The notes under the pieces: model-generated | What the model was told of the DNA's origin: nothing | The model's input: the letters and a program-made list of their open reading frames with translations, nothing else | The model's database searches: none | Made by a program: the position numbers and the translations under genes | Shown: in pieces, positions 47,471 to 58,337 of the stretch | Numbering within the stretch: the stretch's first letter is position 1 | How the letters are laid out: each line of letters starts with the position of its first letter | Assembly: GCA_024138025.1 (NCBI GenBank) | Contig: JAMXBD010000816.1 | Location: 248,001 to 312,000 of the forward strand | Origin: Combretum micranthum | Lineage: Eukaryota; Streptophyta; Magnoliopsida; Myrtales; Combretaceae | Length of the DNA stretch: 64,000 bases | Reading direction: 5' to 3'

Positions 47471-48567
47471 AAGCTATATAATGTTTAAGTTAGAGTATTA
47501 ATATAATCGTTGTCCACTTGTTCATCCCATTCAAACTTTGGGATTTCTCACATCCAACAACCAATAGTTTATAGTTATTATTAATTATACGAAGAAAATT
47601 ATAAAAAAAATAACAAAAAAATTTGTTAAAATGGTTCCTTTTTTTTCTTGCTCAAGAAAGAGCTTAAGGTTTTAAAAGAACAAGAGAGTTATTCCTCTAA
47701 AAATACAATCTAGGTTAAAAGACTTGCATATAAAAGCAGGACTTTGGTTGATTCGGCTAATTGGCCTGATTTTAATTTTACTTTTGAGATATTTCGCAAT
47801 TATAAAATATTTTATATTTTAAGTCCAGCTTGGCTGCCATTTTCTTTTGACTATTCTACCTCACCAACCTCTCCTTTTCACATTTCCATTTCCTGTGATG
47901 TGTACTTTGTACCTTTGAAAAGTAAGCTATTATCAAATTTTCTCGATCAAAATATTAACGGTGCCATGTAGATATTTTAAGCGTTAACTAATAATAATAA
48001 TAATAGCTACTTCGACTCGTTGTTATATATAATAATATATTATATATTACACATATTTTGTACTGAGGTATATAATTAATCCCAAAGGCATAAAATAATA
48101 TTTCTTAATACTTACTAAAACTAGTTCCCGAAATACTCTTAGGGCCTATTGTTTAGTTTTTTTGATAGATACGTACACTTTTTTTCAAACTTTTTTTAAT
48201 AAATTTTTAATTAAAAAATAGATATAGATAAAAAAAAAAAGTTGACAATTCTAATGAAAAGATTAAATATAAATAAAATATAAATATAAATTAAATAAAT
48301 TTTATATATATTGTTTCGATACAGATACAATTCACATAAAAAAACAGATCATCTAACCATATCCTTAGGCACTTTTCGACAGTATTAATGAGACCCAACT
48401 CTAATGGTCAAAAAAGAACAAAGAGACACAACTACTGCTCTTAAACAAATACTGCCAAGTTTCATGTCAGAAGATAAAGAAATACAAACATTAAGGTCAT
48501 AGTGGGCGCCGGCTCTTTAGTCGGGAAGTAAAACTTAGGACCTTTCTCGGCAATGCAACAACTACAG
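47471..48567. other. Spacer upstream of the PKS gene with a possible MITE
   Basis: Mostly AT-rich. At about 48139-48375 a segment beginning GGGCCTATTGTTTAG and ending AAAAAACAGATC...CTAACCATATCC has weakly complementary ends and could be a degraded hAT-type MITE. A short ORF at 47744-47971 has no recognisable domain. Confidence 0.4.
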
Positions 48568-48575
48568 TATAAATA
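48568..48575 (+). promoter_or_regulatory. TATA box of the PKS gene
   Basis: TATAAATA about 110 bp before the ATG at 48678, in the expected position for a plant gene with a leader of roughly 70-80 bases. The A/C-rich leader and the AGAAATGGGT start context fit. I did not find a clear G-box or H-box nearby. Confidence 0.7.
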
Positions 48576-48677
48576 CACCTCCGAGAATCGTTTATTATTA
48601 CCATCAACTTCTTCTTCGGCCAAAAAACATCAACTTCTTCAAACTTTTTATCTTCTTTAAGTATCGCAAAACCAGAA

Positions 48678-50736
48678 ATGGGTGCTCATGCTTTAGATAC
48701 CATCCGAGAGAACCAACGCGCCAAGGGTCTGGCAACTGTGCTGGCCATCGGCACAGCAACTCCTGAGGAATATATCTACCAGTCCAGTTATCCCGATTTT
48801 TACTTTCGTATCACCAACAGTGAGCATATGGCTGAGCTTAAACAAAAGTTCAAACGCATATGTAAGCACCACATTATTATCGTATATTTCGCATCTTGTT
48901 TTACTTTATATATATGAATTATATATAGATTATCATTTTTAAAAACTTATATAAATATGACTTTCATAAAAATAATTACATAATTATCATTACTATATTG
49001 CATATTCAACATATAATATAGGTTTTTTAATATATGTCACATGACAATATGCGATAAAAGTGAGCAAAAGAACTGATGAAACTGAAATATCAAATCAAAA
49101 CTAGAAAATCATTCCCAAAAACATGGTTAATTAATCCATTGGTTTCGGCATTGAATTTTAAGTCTTATGAACTAGAGTTAGATTTATGTTCTTGATTTGT
49201 TAGTGTTATTACTATTTGATTTGTTGATTTGCAGTACATCTTTCATTTCTTAATTTACTTCTTTAAAAAACCGTCTCATGTAATCAATAGTAAAGATTAC
49301 AAGAAAGATGGTGATATTATAGTAATATCATAAAATACAATATCAATTCTTGATATGTAATTTGAGTGCAATTAAGAAAATAAAAATAGCATCCAATAGA
49401 TGCAATATATTATTTGCTTGATTGTTAAATAGTGTGTTATGTCATTCTTAAACAATAACTAAAGTTTTTGGGTTTTTTTTTTCCTACTTTATAAAAAGAG
49501 AGGACATTTAGTTTTGTGAATAATTAGACAACAAACTACAAAGCACAAAATGGGGAGGAAAAAAAAAAAAGGCTAACACAAAATGAATTATCCATATTTT
49601 CCTTACAGGTGAGAGATCAGGGATCGACAAACGTCACTTCCTCTTGACTGAAGAAATTCTCAAAAAGAATCCTAGTGTATGCACTTACAATGGTATATCC
49701 CTGAATGAGCGTCATGATATAATGATTGAGCATGTGCCAAAACTAGGAGAGAAAGCAGCACTAGAAGCCTTAAAAGTGGGGGCAATCTAAATCAAACATT
49801 ACACATCTTGTCTTTTGTTCCACCTCTGGTGTGGACATGCCAGGTTAGTAATTGCGCCAAAAGGGTTGATTTAGGATCTAACCCTAACTCAAAAAAATAT
49901 TTCTAGCGTAATTTTATTAAAACTTCAAACTTCATATCTGTGTTCATTAGTAGAATCATGGTGTGCCATTGGGTGCAGGTGCTGACTATCAACTCGTCAA
50001 GCTCCTCGGTCTTCCCTCCTCTGTGAAGAGGGTGATGCTTTACCATCAAGGATGCTTTTCAGGTGGTACGGCCCTTCGAATTGCTAAGGATCTTGCTGAA
50101 AACAATGCTGGTGCTCGAGTTCTCGTTGTGTGTGCCGAAAGCACTGCAACTACATTCCGTGGTCCTTCAAAAGATGACATTGCTACTCTTGTAGGTCAAG
50201 CTATATTTGGAGATGGTGCAGCAGCTATCATTGTTGGTTCTGATCCATACCCCTCAGAGCAACCCATTTTTAGGATTGTTTCATGTGCTGAGACTATTTT
50301 ACCGGGCTCTGAGGGGACGGTCGAAGGACACCTACGTGAAGAAGGTCTAACATTCTATTTATCGGAGAAAGTGCCTGGTTTAATTTCTAATAATATTGAG
50401 AAATGTTTGGATGAAGTTTTTAGTCCTGTTGGTGTAAATGATTGGAACTCAGTCTTTTGGGTGCCACATCCTGGGGGTCGAAAAATTCTGGATGAGATTG
50501 AGGAAAAAATTGGATTGAAGGAAGAAAAATTCAAGACTGCAAGGGATGTGCTACGAGAATATGGAAACATGTCAGCTTCATCTGTTTTCTTCATCCTTGA
50601 TGAGATGAGAAATGTGTCCAAGAAGGAAAAAAGGGCCACCACTGGAGAAGGCCTTGACTGGGGTGTCTTGTTTGGATTTGGTCCTGGTCTTACCGTAGAG
50701 ACAGTAGTATTACATAGTGTTCCTATTGTGTTATGA
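48678..50736 (+). CDS. Type III polyketide synthase (chalcone-synthase-like), three exons, frameshift in exon 2
   Basis: CHS-like enzymes act in the cytosol, condensing a CoA starter with malonyl-CoA units. Exons are 48678-48861, 49609-49843 and 49979-50736. Intron 1 (747 bp, GT-AG) splits a Cys codon at the position conserved in plant CHS genes. Intron 2 (135 bp, GT-AG) splits the Gly codon of VDMPG/ADY and is unusual for the family. Catalytic Cys (YHQGCFSGG, about residue 166), His (WVPHPGG, about 304) and Asn (YGNMSAS, about 337) are all present, as are the phenylalanines of AIFGDG and LTFYL and the GFGPG loop. Exon 2 lacks 2 nt after 49775 relative to the family's K-E-W-G-Q codons, giving a stop at 49788. 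Counting those 2 nt the length is about 392 residues, normal for the family. It is either a recent pseudogene or an assembly error. Product specificity (chalcone, stilbene or other) cannot be told. Confidence 0.88.
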
Positions 50737-50850
50737 ATGATTAAAGTAATTCTAAATCATGGATACCATAACAAAACACCAAATAACTTTCAAGAGTAAA
50801 GTTATCCCATATATGTTGTATTCATGCCTTCTATTGAATCAATTTATCTA

Positions 50851-50856
50851 AATAAA
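50851..50856 (+). terminator. Polyadenylation signal of the PKS gene
   Basis: AATAAA 115 bp after the stop codon, followed by a T-rich stretch. This is a normal distance for a plant 3' UTR. Confidence 0.55.
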
Positions 50857-50859
50857 GGA

Positions 50860-51172
50860 TTTTGGTTAAGTGTCTCTTATGTGTAAACATTTTTAACTCT
50901 TACGTTTTGTTATGTAATGCATGTGATTTTACTTTAACTATCCAGGTTTTTTTATCTTACTCTACATAATACATTCTAAATGACTTACTTTTTCTTTCTT
51001 TTGTTTTCTAATGAATACAATAGGGAAGGGAAGATTAGAACATTTCTACCATTCTCATGGGAGAACAGCATTGATGTCAATTAATTAGCCTACAAGGCTT
51101 AAGCGACATACATAGTTTTACCATGTCATCAATACATTTCTTATTTGATAATTTAGAAATGTTAATGAGGAC

Positions 51173-51210
<38 letters not shown>

Positions 51211-51839
51211 TTCCATTGTCTTCAAATGGTCTTTTTTTCCTTGACAATTTTCATAGGGATGATACTTCAAAAACTGCATATATGATGGTCAAATGGCCTT
51301 ATTGGGGGTGGATTGAGGATTTTATTTATGTAATTTGTTTCTTATCTATCTTGGAAGTTTTTAAATGCATGTTTCTTTATTTGGTTACTACTCTAGCATA
51401 AGCTTATATTTACATACACACACAAATATAGGTTTTGGAATTTTACTTTGTACATTTTACACTCACTCTTGAATATTTTGGAAAACATTTATGCTAATCT
51501 ATAAAGTTTGCATGAGAGAGAATTTGTATAATAATATGTATTTTCCTCTAGTTTTGTGATATCACATATAGTGCTTCTCTTTTTGTTTCATCCTCTTATA
51601 TTAGGAATTCTCATGTTCAATCATACTACACATTTCTCGATTTTTTTCTTGTGCACTTTTCTTTTCTTTTCTTTTCCATTTTCTATGTTATAGCATTGGT
51701 TCCACACTTTTATTGTTAAGAGAATATGTGCAAAGTAATGAGTTATAAAATAAGAAGTTGTACTTTTTTATTCAATAATTGATGTATATATAGCCTTATA
51801 ACGATAATGGGAAAAAAAAACCCATGTTTTACATACCTA
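50860..51839. other. Spacer with an (AAT)n microsatellite
   Basis: About 12 AAT units at 51172-51209, a TTTTC run near 51655-51675, and no gene. An ORF over the microsatellite (51123-51401) gives a poly-Asn tract and is an artefact of the repeat. Confidence 0.6.
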
Positions 51840-52557
51840 ATAACGTGGTACATGACTAGGAAAATGGTGAACCAACTTTACAACTCCATCTTTTGTAAGT
51901 TGACGAAGAAAATGAAATTTCACATCTGTATGCTAGTTTCAACCATGTAATACAAAGATTCTGTGAAAGCTCAATAGCTGAACTACTATCATGAAAAATG
52001 GTTGTGCTACCCTTTTAATCATGATTGAAAAACTTTAAGATCCTTCTTAACCAAACTACTTGATAAGCACATGAAGCTGCAACAACAAACTCAACTTCTA
52101 TAGTAAAAAAAGTGACTATTGATTATTTCTTTGATCACCATGAAAGAGCTATTGACTTTAATTGGAAAACATAAGCCAAAGTGCTTTTTCTATCATCTAA
52201 ATCTCTAGCATAAACACTATCTATATAATCAACCAGATTCTCATCTCTTCCTTTTTCATAGAATATTCCAAAATCAAGAGTTCATCTTAAATATCTCAAC
52301 ACCCTCTTGGTAGTCGACCTTATTTCCATTTTGATCTCCAATAAGTTTACAACCTAAAATAATCGGATTATAAACCAAATTGTATGGTTCCAAATGAAAC
52401 CTTTTTAACACTTCTTACACTAATCTGCTTTAACAAATAAAAAAAAAAAAAACTTCTTGGCTTTATAACACTTCTATACCAAGAAAATATGTCATTTTCC
52501 TAAGGTTTGTAATGTCAAATTCATGCATCATCAAGTTTTTAAATTCAACAAACATAT
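51840..52557 (-). pseudogene. Copia RT and RNase H fragment
   Basis: On the minus strand, broken frames give MFVEFKNLMMHEFDMTNLRK near 52557-52500, then EVLKRFHLEPYNLVYNPI (about 52420-52370), KRVLRYLR (about 52300), SVYARDLDDRKSTLAYVF (about 52220-52165), TIEVEFVVAASCAYQVVWLR (about 52100-52045), and HDSSSAIELSQNLCI (about 51995-51950). This is the thumb-to-RNase-H part of a copia pol. The RT catalytic box is not present. Its 5' edge at 52557/52558 abuts the P450 pseudogene exactly where that sequence begins. Confidence 0.8.
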
Positions 52558-52642
52558 GCTTAATGATTGCCTTATCCCTATTTTATCGGATGTTCTGGAG
52601 AATGGAGCTATTCGAGACTTCCAAGACAATCTCCAATGGTTT

Positions 52643-54592
52643 TGTAATATACAAATAAATAAATTATAAAGGAGGGTAAAAGTGTAATTTGATATATTAT
52701 AAGAGGATTTTATGGTCCATCCTAAAGTATAGTTGTTTGTTTTGTCAAATGGCAAAAGTGTAATTCAAGATGGAAATTCATAGCTGAAAGCCGACCAAGT
52801 ACACCACCGACCTAGAATTCAACACTTTCAGCATATGTTATGTAGCTTCAATAGCGTTAAAGCTAGTGTTGAAGTTGAAAGTGTCGTCCAAATTATGTAG
52901 GCCACCAGCTTAAGTATGTACGTCGCTACCCTTTATATTTACACCATCGGCGTACATGCCGGCATACATGTAAAGAAAAAATGATCCAAGATGAAATGGC
53001 CTCCAGCTTTGGCATTTACACTGCTGGTCTTTGACTTACGCTGCCAAGGTATGTCCAAAAAACTGTTAGCATACCCTGTTCGGAAGATAAAGAGTTTCCA
53101 CAAATTTGTTTATATCTTAGGCTTATGTTTCCTTCTCTAAAACATCTCTATGAACCTAGAAAATCCTCTCTATTCATGATCTTAGCATCCAAGGAGATCC
53201 AAAAGTCTAGATCAAGGCAATCAAACCTATTTCTTTTCTTTAGGATTTAAAATTTCTATCAAATTCCTTAGGGTTTCTATTGGTTTTGAAGGGGAAATTG
53301 AAGAAAACCCTAGTTTGCTTGAGGATTTGGATTTTTAATGATCAAGAAGGATTAAGAATCAATTCTAGGTAAGTTTAAATGTTCTTGATCTTTATAATTG
53401 CATAAAAATGATTTTTGCTGTTGATTATTGGTGTGATTTGTATTAAATGGAATTTTAGGGTTTGGAAGGATTTTTTGAGGAGAGTTATTTTTTTGAGAAT
53501 TATTGTGTTTCGAAGGAGAAAGGTGTGGAATTATATTTCTGTTAAGATTAGGGTTTTAGGTGAAGTTTAGATTAGGTTTATGCTATGGAAGTTGTATATT
53601 GAAATCTGTTCTATTTATATGATTAGGGTTTTGGAGATTCAGAGTTATGTTCCTTGAAATTGATTTAGGTACAACTATTCCTTGTTTGTTGTATGTACTT
53701 ATAAGATTAGAATTGATAATCTGATCTAATTTTATTTAGTTTTTGATTATATTTGCTTGCTACTTGTGTTTGGCTGCTATTAGTAAAGACCAGGTAAATT
53801 GTGATACTAACGCTGGCACCCAGAGATGATGTGTATGTGTTATTGTCCCTAGTGGAGTTGCACATACAAATAATTTGGGTAGTTTAGGAGTTATGCGATA
53901 ATGGCTTCAGGTGTATGGGAAGTACCCATCAATAATATATTTATATATTACCTATTTTCTATATTGCTTATTTTTATAGAGTCATGAATTACTCCAGGTT
54001 TAGAACTGGACTAAAATGATTCTACACTATACTGTTTGTAGGCTATTTAAAAAGATAATAACCTATGTTGTTACATTAGAATAGGTTGTATGTGATTATG
54101 TATGATGTGTGCCCATGCACGTGTTTGTGGTTTGGCGTACTAGGTTATTTTGCTCATTTTTTTTTATCTTTTTCAGGAATAGGTGAAGATCAGGTATATT
54201 ATGATTTACCTAGATTTTATATCTTTATGGATTACGGGGAGGATGATAGTAGACCAGACTTCCCTGTTAATTTTAGATCATATGGCTTGGAATTAGACTG
54301 AGTTGAAGACTATAATAAATTTTTATGTTTTATGAATTTTGAGAACAATTTATGAGATTTTTCCTTTATGTTATAAGTTTGGATTATATTGGTTATGGTT
54401 TATGCCAACAAGGTTATTTAGATGTTTTGCTATAGAAAGTATTTTAAATAGGTACTCATTTATTTGAGAGTTTGAAGTTATATGATATATATATATATAT
54501 ATATTTGTGGATTAATGTTTCATTGCCTTAGCATGTCCATTTTTGTTAAGGACACATGGTGGGTTATAATGCCATCAAGTTATGGCATTACA
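52643..54592 (+). mobile_element. Solo LTR of family X (copy X4)
   Basis: 1,950 bp, TGTAATATACAAATAAATA to GGCATTACA, with the target duplication GGTTT at 52638-52642 and 54593-54597. The LTR is inserted inside the LQWF/AYG codons of the P450 pseudogene. It carries the family's donor-like GTAAGTTT (53369) and the acceptor-like pyrimidine tract ending CAG (54174-54176). The following open segment contains GIGEDQVYYDLPRFYIF. Uniquely among X copies here, 52785-53065 is a GC-richer block with GCCGGCATA and GGCGTACAT-like words. A (TA)n run lies at about 54486-54505. Confidence 0.92.
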
Positions 54593-54748
54593 GGTTTGCT
54601 TATGGCAACATCTATAAGATTTCTCTCATACGATCCTACATACTAGTTGCCTTCTCTTCCATAAGCTGAATTCGCATAAGATTTTGATGATGCGCAAAAA
54701 ATCAATGGAGAAAGGTTTATCTATAATTCACTTATATGGAAGCTCAAA

Positions 54749-55515
54749 CCAATGTTGTCAAACTCGTGATTCTATATAGAATTGTTAGAGGGTCTATAGA
54801 ATCAGATGTAGAATCGAAATATATAAACATAAGTTTCTATAACCTACACAAAATAGTTTTGAAAAACTATAGATATGCTTACAGAAGTTGCAAAAAACTT
54901 GAAATATATAATGGATGTAAGAAAAATAGAGAAATTAAGTTCTCTTTTCAATAATAATTCTTAATCCATAATATAACACTTATAAAGAAAAAAAAGCAAA
55001 TAGGGTCAAAATTAAGTTCTTTCTATTATTTTGAATCGAAGAATTTATGAATTGAAGGAGAATCAAAATTTTCAACTTATCTTAATTTCTTAATTATTTA
55101 AATAAAATAGATAAGTTTTCTTGTAAACTTTACAACTATAGCTTAACTTGAATGGCTTCCATAAATGTAGAATAGGAAAGTTGGGAGAGGAAGGGAAAGA
55201 GATAGAGAAGGTGTGTGAAAACAAAATTGAAATGCAATAAAAAAGATGTATCATCCTGATAATTGATGAGCTTATAAAAACACGACATTATTTATATTTT
55301 AGTTATATATTTTAGTTCATCTATCTCAAATAGATAAAATCAATGGACTCAATTAAAAATGTAAGATTCTACCAAGTTTACATATAGACTCGATTGAAAT
55401 CATATGATTCTATAAACAAAAAATGATTTTATGTATGAGTCAACTTGGAAAGGGCACATACAATTTTAAACTCATAGAATCATATGTGTAAAATCGTAAT
55501 TTTGACAACTATGGG
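54749..55515. mobile_element. TIR element (767 bp) inside the P450 pseudogene
   Basis: Left end CCAATGTTGTCAAAC; the complement of the right end is CCCATAGTTGTCAAAA, so the termini are imperfect inverted repeats continuing into GATTCTAT blocks. It is flanked by TCAAA at 54744-54748 and 55516-55520, and the P450 reading (WKLK then onward) resumes after it in the same frame. A 72-codon ORF inside (54736-54954) looks fortuitous. Superfamily not assigned. Confidence 0.7.
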
Positions 55516-56136
55516 TCAAATGATTCCTACGATTCAAATCCTAGAAGTGTTCGAAGATTGTTGTCTCTAAGGTTAGAGTATTTGCTAGACAAAAAATAGG
55601 ATTGAAAAATGAGTCTACCATTAACTTAGTTGACATCCTATCAAGATTCTTGGATCTAGGTCGCTCCAATGATTCTTTGACATAGACATAGTCATTAGTT
55701 TTATTCTTGTAAACCGTGAAATGGCATCTTTTGCATTAAAGTGATATGTTTGGTTACTCTTAAGATACCCTTGGGTTGAATAATTAGTTTTGAAAGAAAT
55801 AAGACCAAAATCTAAAAGACCGATCTACAAGGATGTTAAAGATATGGTACACACCCATGATTCCCTTGGTAGCAGCATGAGGTTTTATCCACTTTTTTCT
55901 AATGATACTAAGCAAGCAGTAAACGATGACGTTTGGCTCAATGGAATAGTTATTAAAAAAGGTATAAAAGTTACATATCAGCTATATGCTATGGGGAGGT
56001 TATAGGAACCGCAGGGCAGTGATTGGAAAAAATTTAAGTCAAATAGATGGTTAGAAGAGGATGCATTAGGGAACTAGACTTTTGTTGATAAGGATTCATT
56101 TATGTATCTTGTGGTTCAAGCAGAGCCAAGGATTTG

Positions 56137-58051
56137 TGTAGAGACCCCATTTTTGCCTATTAATGATTTAATTTATAATGAAAAATATAATATTATATTA
56201 AGCCCACACATTACATTTTTTCAAATAAAAAAATATAATAATGTAATGATGATAATATATAATATATAGGTACATATAGTAAGCTCATAGTGTTAAATAA
56301 AAGTAATATGAGTTTAATATAATATTGATTTTAATTATAAAGAAGCCTTGGATCCAATTAAAAAGGCCACAATGGGATGACCAATTTAATTGGGCCTAAG
56401 TAATAAGCCTTAATCATATTTTCTATAAAAACCAAAATATGGCACAGGTTAATAGTCTGTATGGATAAGTCTTTGACATGCATTTGGGAGGTCCTAGGTC
56501 ATGAAGGACAAGCAACACAACAAAGAATATGCTTAGGATATTCAAATTTGACCAAGGAGAATCATGAAATCGTGATTAACTAGGTCAAAAAATCATAATT
56601 TTATCAATTGGAAATTAAGTGCAATTAATCCTTTTCCATACTTGTTCGAGTTCTAATCCTATGAATAGGAGCTCAAATATCACATCTATGATCAAGAAAT
56701 CACAAGAAATCTACTCTAAAAGTTCAAATACAAGTTGTTGTAACTTTGTAGGGTTTCAAAAATTTTTATGAAATCCTTGTTTTTGTAGGCAATTTTGAAG
56801 TATTTTTAGGGTAGAGGATGTTCTTAGGAGTTGTAAAATTCAGATTAGTAGGTCAAGTAGCCTTTGACATTCCGAGAATCACCTCCGATGGACATTTTCA
56901 CGGCCGATCGGCCGAAACAAACACCATCTTCGGTTGTTCATTGGCCGAAACAAATCATACTCGAGTGTTCAACACGTCCCAAATCCACGCTTGAGTCCAA
57001 CCTAACTTCGCGTTTAACCCAGCTCACTTGCCACTCCTTATTCGCGTGCATCCATGAGTTGAACCAGATTTACTCCTCTTCCTTTCTTAGTTTATTTAAT
57101 TAATTAGTTAATTTAGATAATAAAAAAGAAGAAGACTGCAAAAGAAAATAAGAAAAAAAAAGAAAAATGAAATAAAAAAGTAAATAATAAAAATATGTAT
57201 GATCAAAGATTTTTCCTAATAAAAATAAAAAGTATATATATATGTGTTAAAAATAATAAATAAAAATAAAAATAAATAGAGATATGATAGGGAATTGTTA
57301 ATGTATACTAAAGGAATAAAATTTATCACAATGAAGAAACAATTTTTAATATAAAAACAAATTCAATAGATGTAAAGGACTTATAACACTACAACCAATC
57401 TTTTGCCAAAAATCATAAACATTTAACAAACTTATAGAGAAAGTTTTGAAAATAAATTGACCAACCTACTAAAGCTTTCAGAAAAGAACTATGTGATGTC
57501 TGATCCTGATTAACAAATACATAAGCACCTATAGAACGACTTAAAAAAGAAAAAAAAAACTTTTATGTTTCCTCTTTTTTGTAAATATTGATTTGATTCA
57601 TTTTTATTTATAAATATTATCACAATGTAATTAACGTAAATAACATTTGTCTTACTTTGTAAATTTTAATAGTAGCTTGTAAATACTATACTTCGTAAAT
57701 ATTTCAAACATTAAAATTTTTTCTGGCATTAAAGGAATGAACCTTAATTAAAGAATTTAAGGATGATAACCATTTGATTCTGATGGGGTAGCCCTGGATC
57801 TATGAAAACTATGGTTATTCAAAAATTGGTTTTGAATCAATTTTTCTCACAAGCAAGTAGCTAAGTTAGGATCAATAAACCCATTGATCCTAACTTAATT
57901 TTGTCGACCATGGTAGGTGGTGACTCCTAAGACCTTTACAAAATTCGTATTTCTTTTAATTCCTTGTCAAAGATTTTTATCAAATGGGTAAGGTTTGATA
58001 CAAATCAAATTAAAAAGTAATTAAATCGAAAATGAAAATCCAGGCTCCACA
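56137..58051. mobile_element. Solo LTR (family W) inside the P450 heme-binding loop
   Basis: 1,915 bp from TGTAGAGACCCC to GGCTCCACA, with TG...CA ends and the 5-bp duplication ATTTG at 56132-56136 and 58052-58056. It splits the Cys-containing heme loop of the P450 (PRIC before, KEMVF after). It is not related to T, X or Y by eye. It includes a GGCCGATCGGCC palindrome near 56901 and long A-rich tracts at 57110-57300. A 79-codon ORF at 56864-57103 has no recognisable domain. Strand not determined. Confidence 0.88.
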
Positions 58052-58165
58052 ATTTGTTTAAGAAAGGAGATGGTGTTTTCGCAGATGCTGGCATATTGTG
58101 GCAGTTCAAGGTGATCTCCATAATGGAGGAAGGTATGGATCTTTGACAGTACTTAGCTCAATACT

Positions 58166-58337
58166 CAAATAAGCCCAACTACTTTCAATATCTGCCCTAC
58201 TTACACTTCCTTTCCCTTGTCCCGCCTCTCTACTACACAGGTATGAACCCTAACATGAGCTCCATCTCTGTTTCTTCTTTGATCAATACTACTCTCTAAC
58301 GGTTATTGTGTTGTGAATTTTGATAAATGACATTTAT
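58166..58337. other. Short spacer between the P450 pseudogene and T4
   Basis: Contains possible decayed P450 tail sequence, but no identifiable motif. Confidence 0.3.

Larger units (their letters stand above)
52558..58165 (+). pseudogene. CYP94-type cytochrome P450 pseudogene broken by three insertions
   Basis: CYP94 enzymes are ER-bound fatty-acid and jasmonate hydroxylases. Four plus-strand blocks form one gene in order. Block 1 (52558-52642): LIPILSDVLENGAIRDFQDN, LQWF. Block 2 (54598-54748): AYGNIYKIS, YDPTY, LPSLP, INGERF, WKLK. Block 3 (55521-56136): KIVVSKVRVFARQ, VDILSRFLDLG, the I-helix region VISFILVNREMASFALK, WLLLRYPWVE, then KDVKDMVHTHDSLGSSMRFY, TKQAVNDDVW, YAMGRL and the heme-region QAEPRIC. 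Block 4 (58057-58165): KEMVFSQM and FKVISIMEEGMDL. Reading continues across each insertion site. Several stops and shifts exist, the heme loop has Glu and Arg at usual Gly positions, and the N-terminal third is missing. Confidence 0.85.

Noticed and set aside
49963..50736. Reading the PKS as a separate 257-aa protein starting at 49963
   Set aside because: There is no ATG there; the first codons are the end of intron 2. Exon 3 belongs to the three-exon gene starting at 48678.
51123..51401. ORF with a poly-asparagine tract
   Set aside because: The tract is the (AAT)n microsatellite read in one frame; the flanks have no domain and no gene signals.
56864..57103. 79-codon ORF in the W LTR
   Set aside because: It lies inside a solo LTR, has no known motif, and is likely chance in a GC-richer patch.
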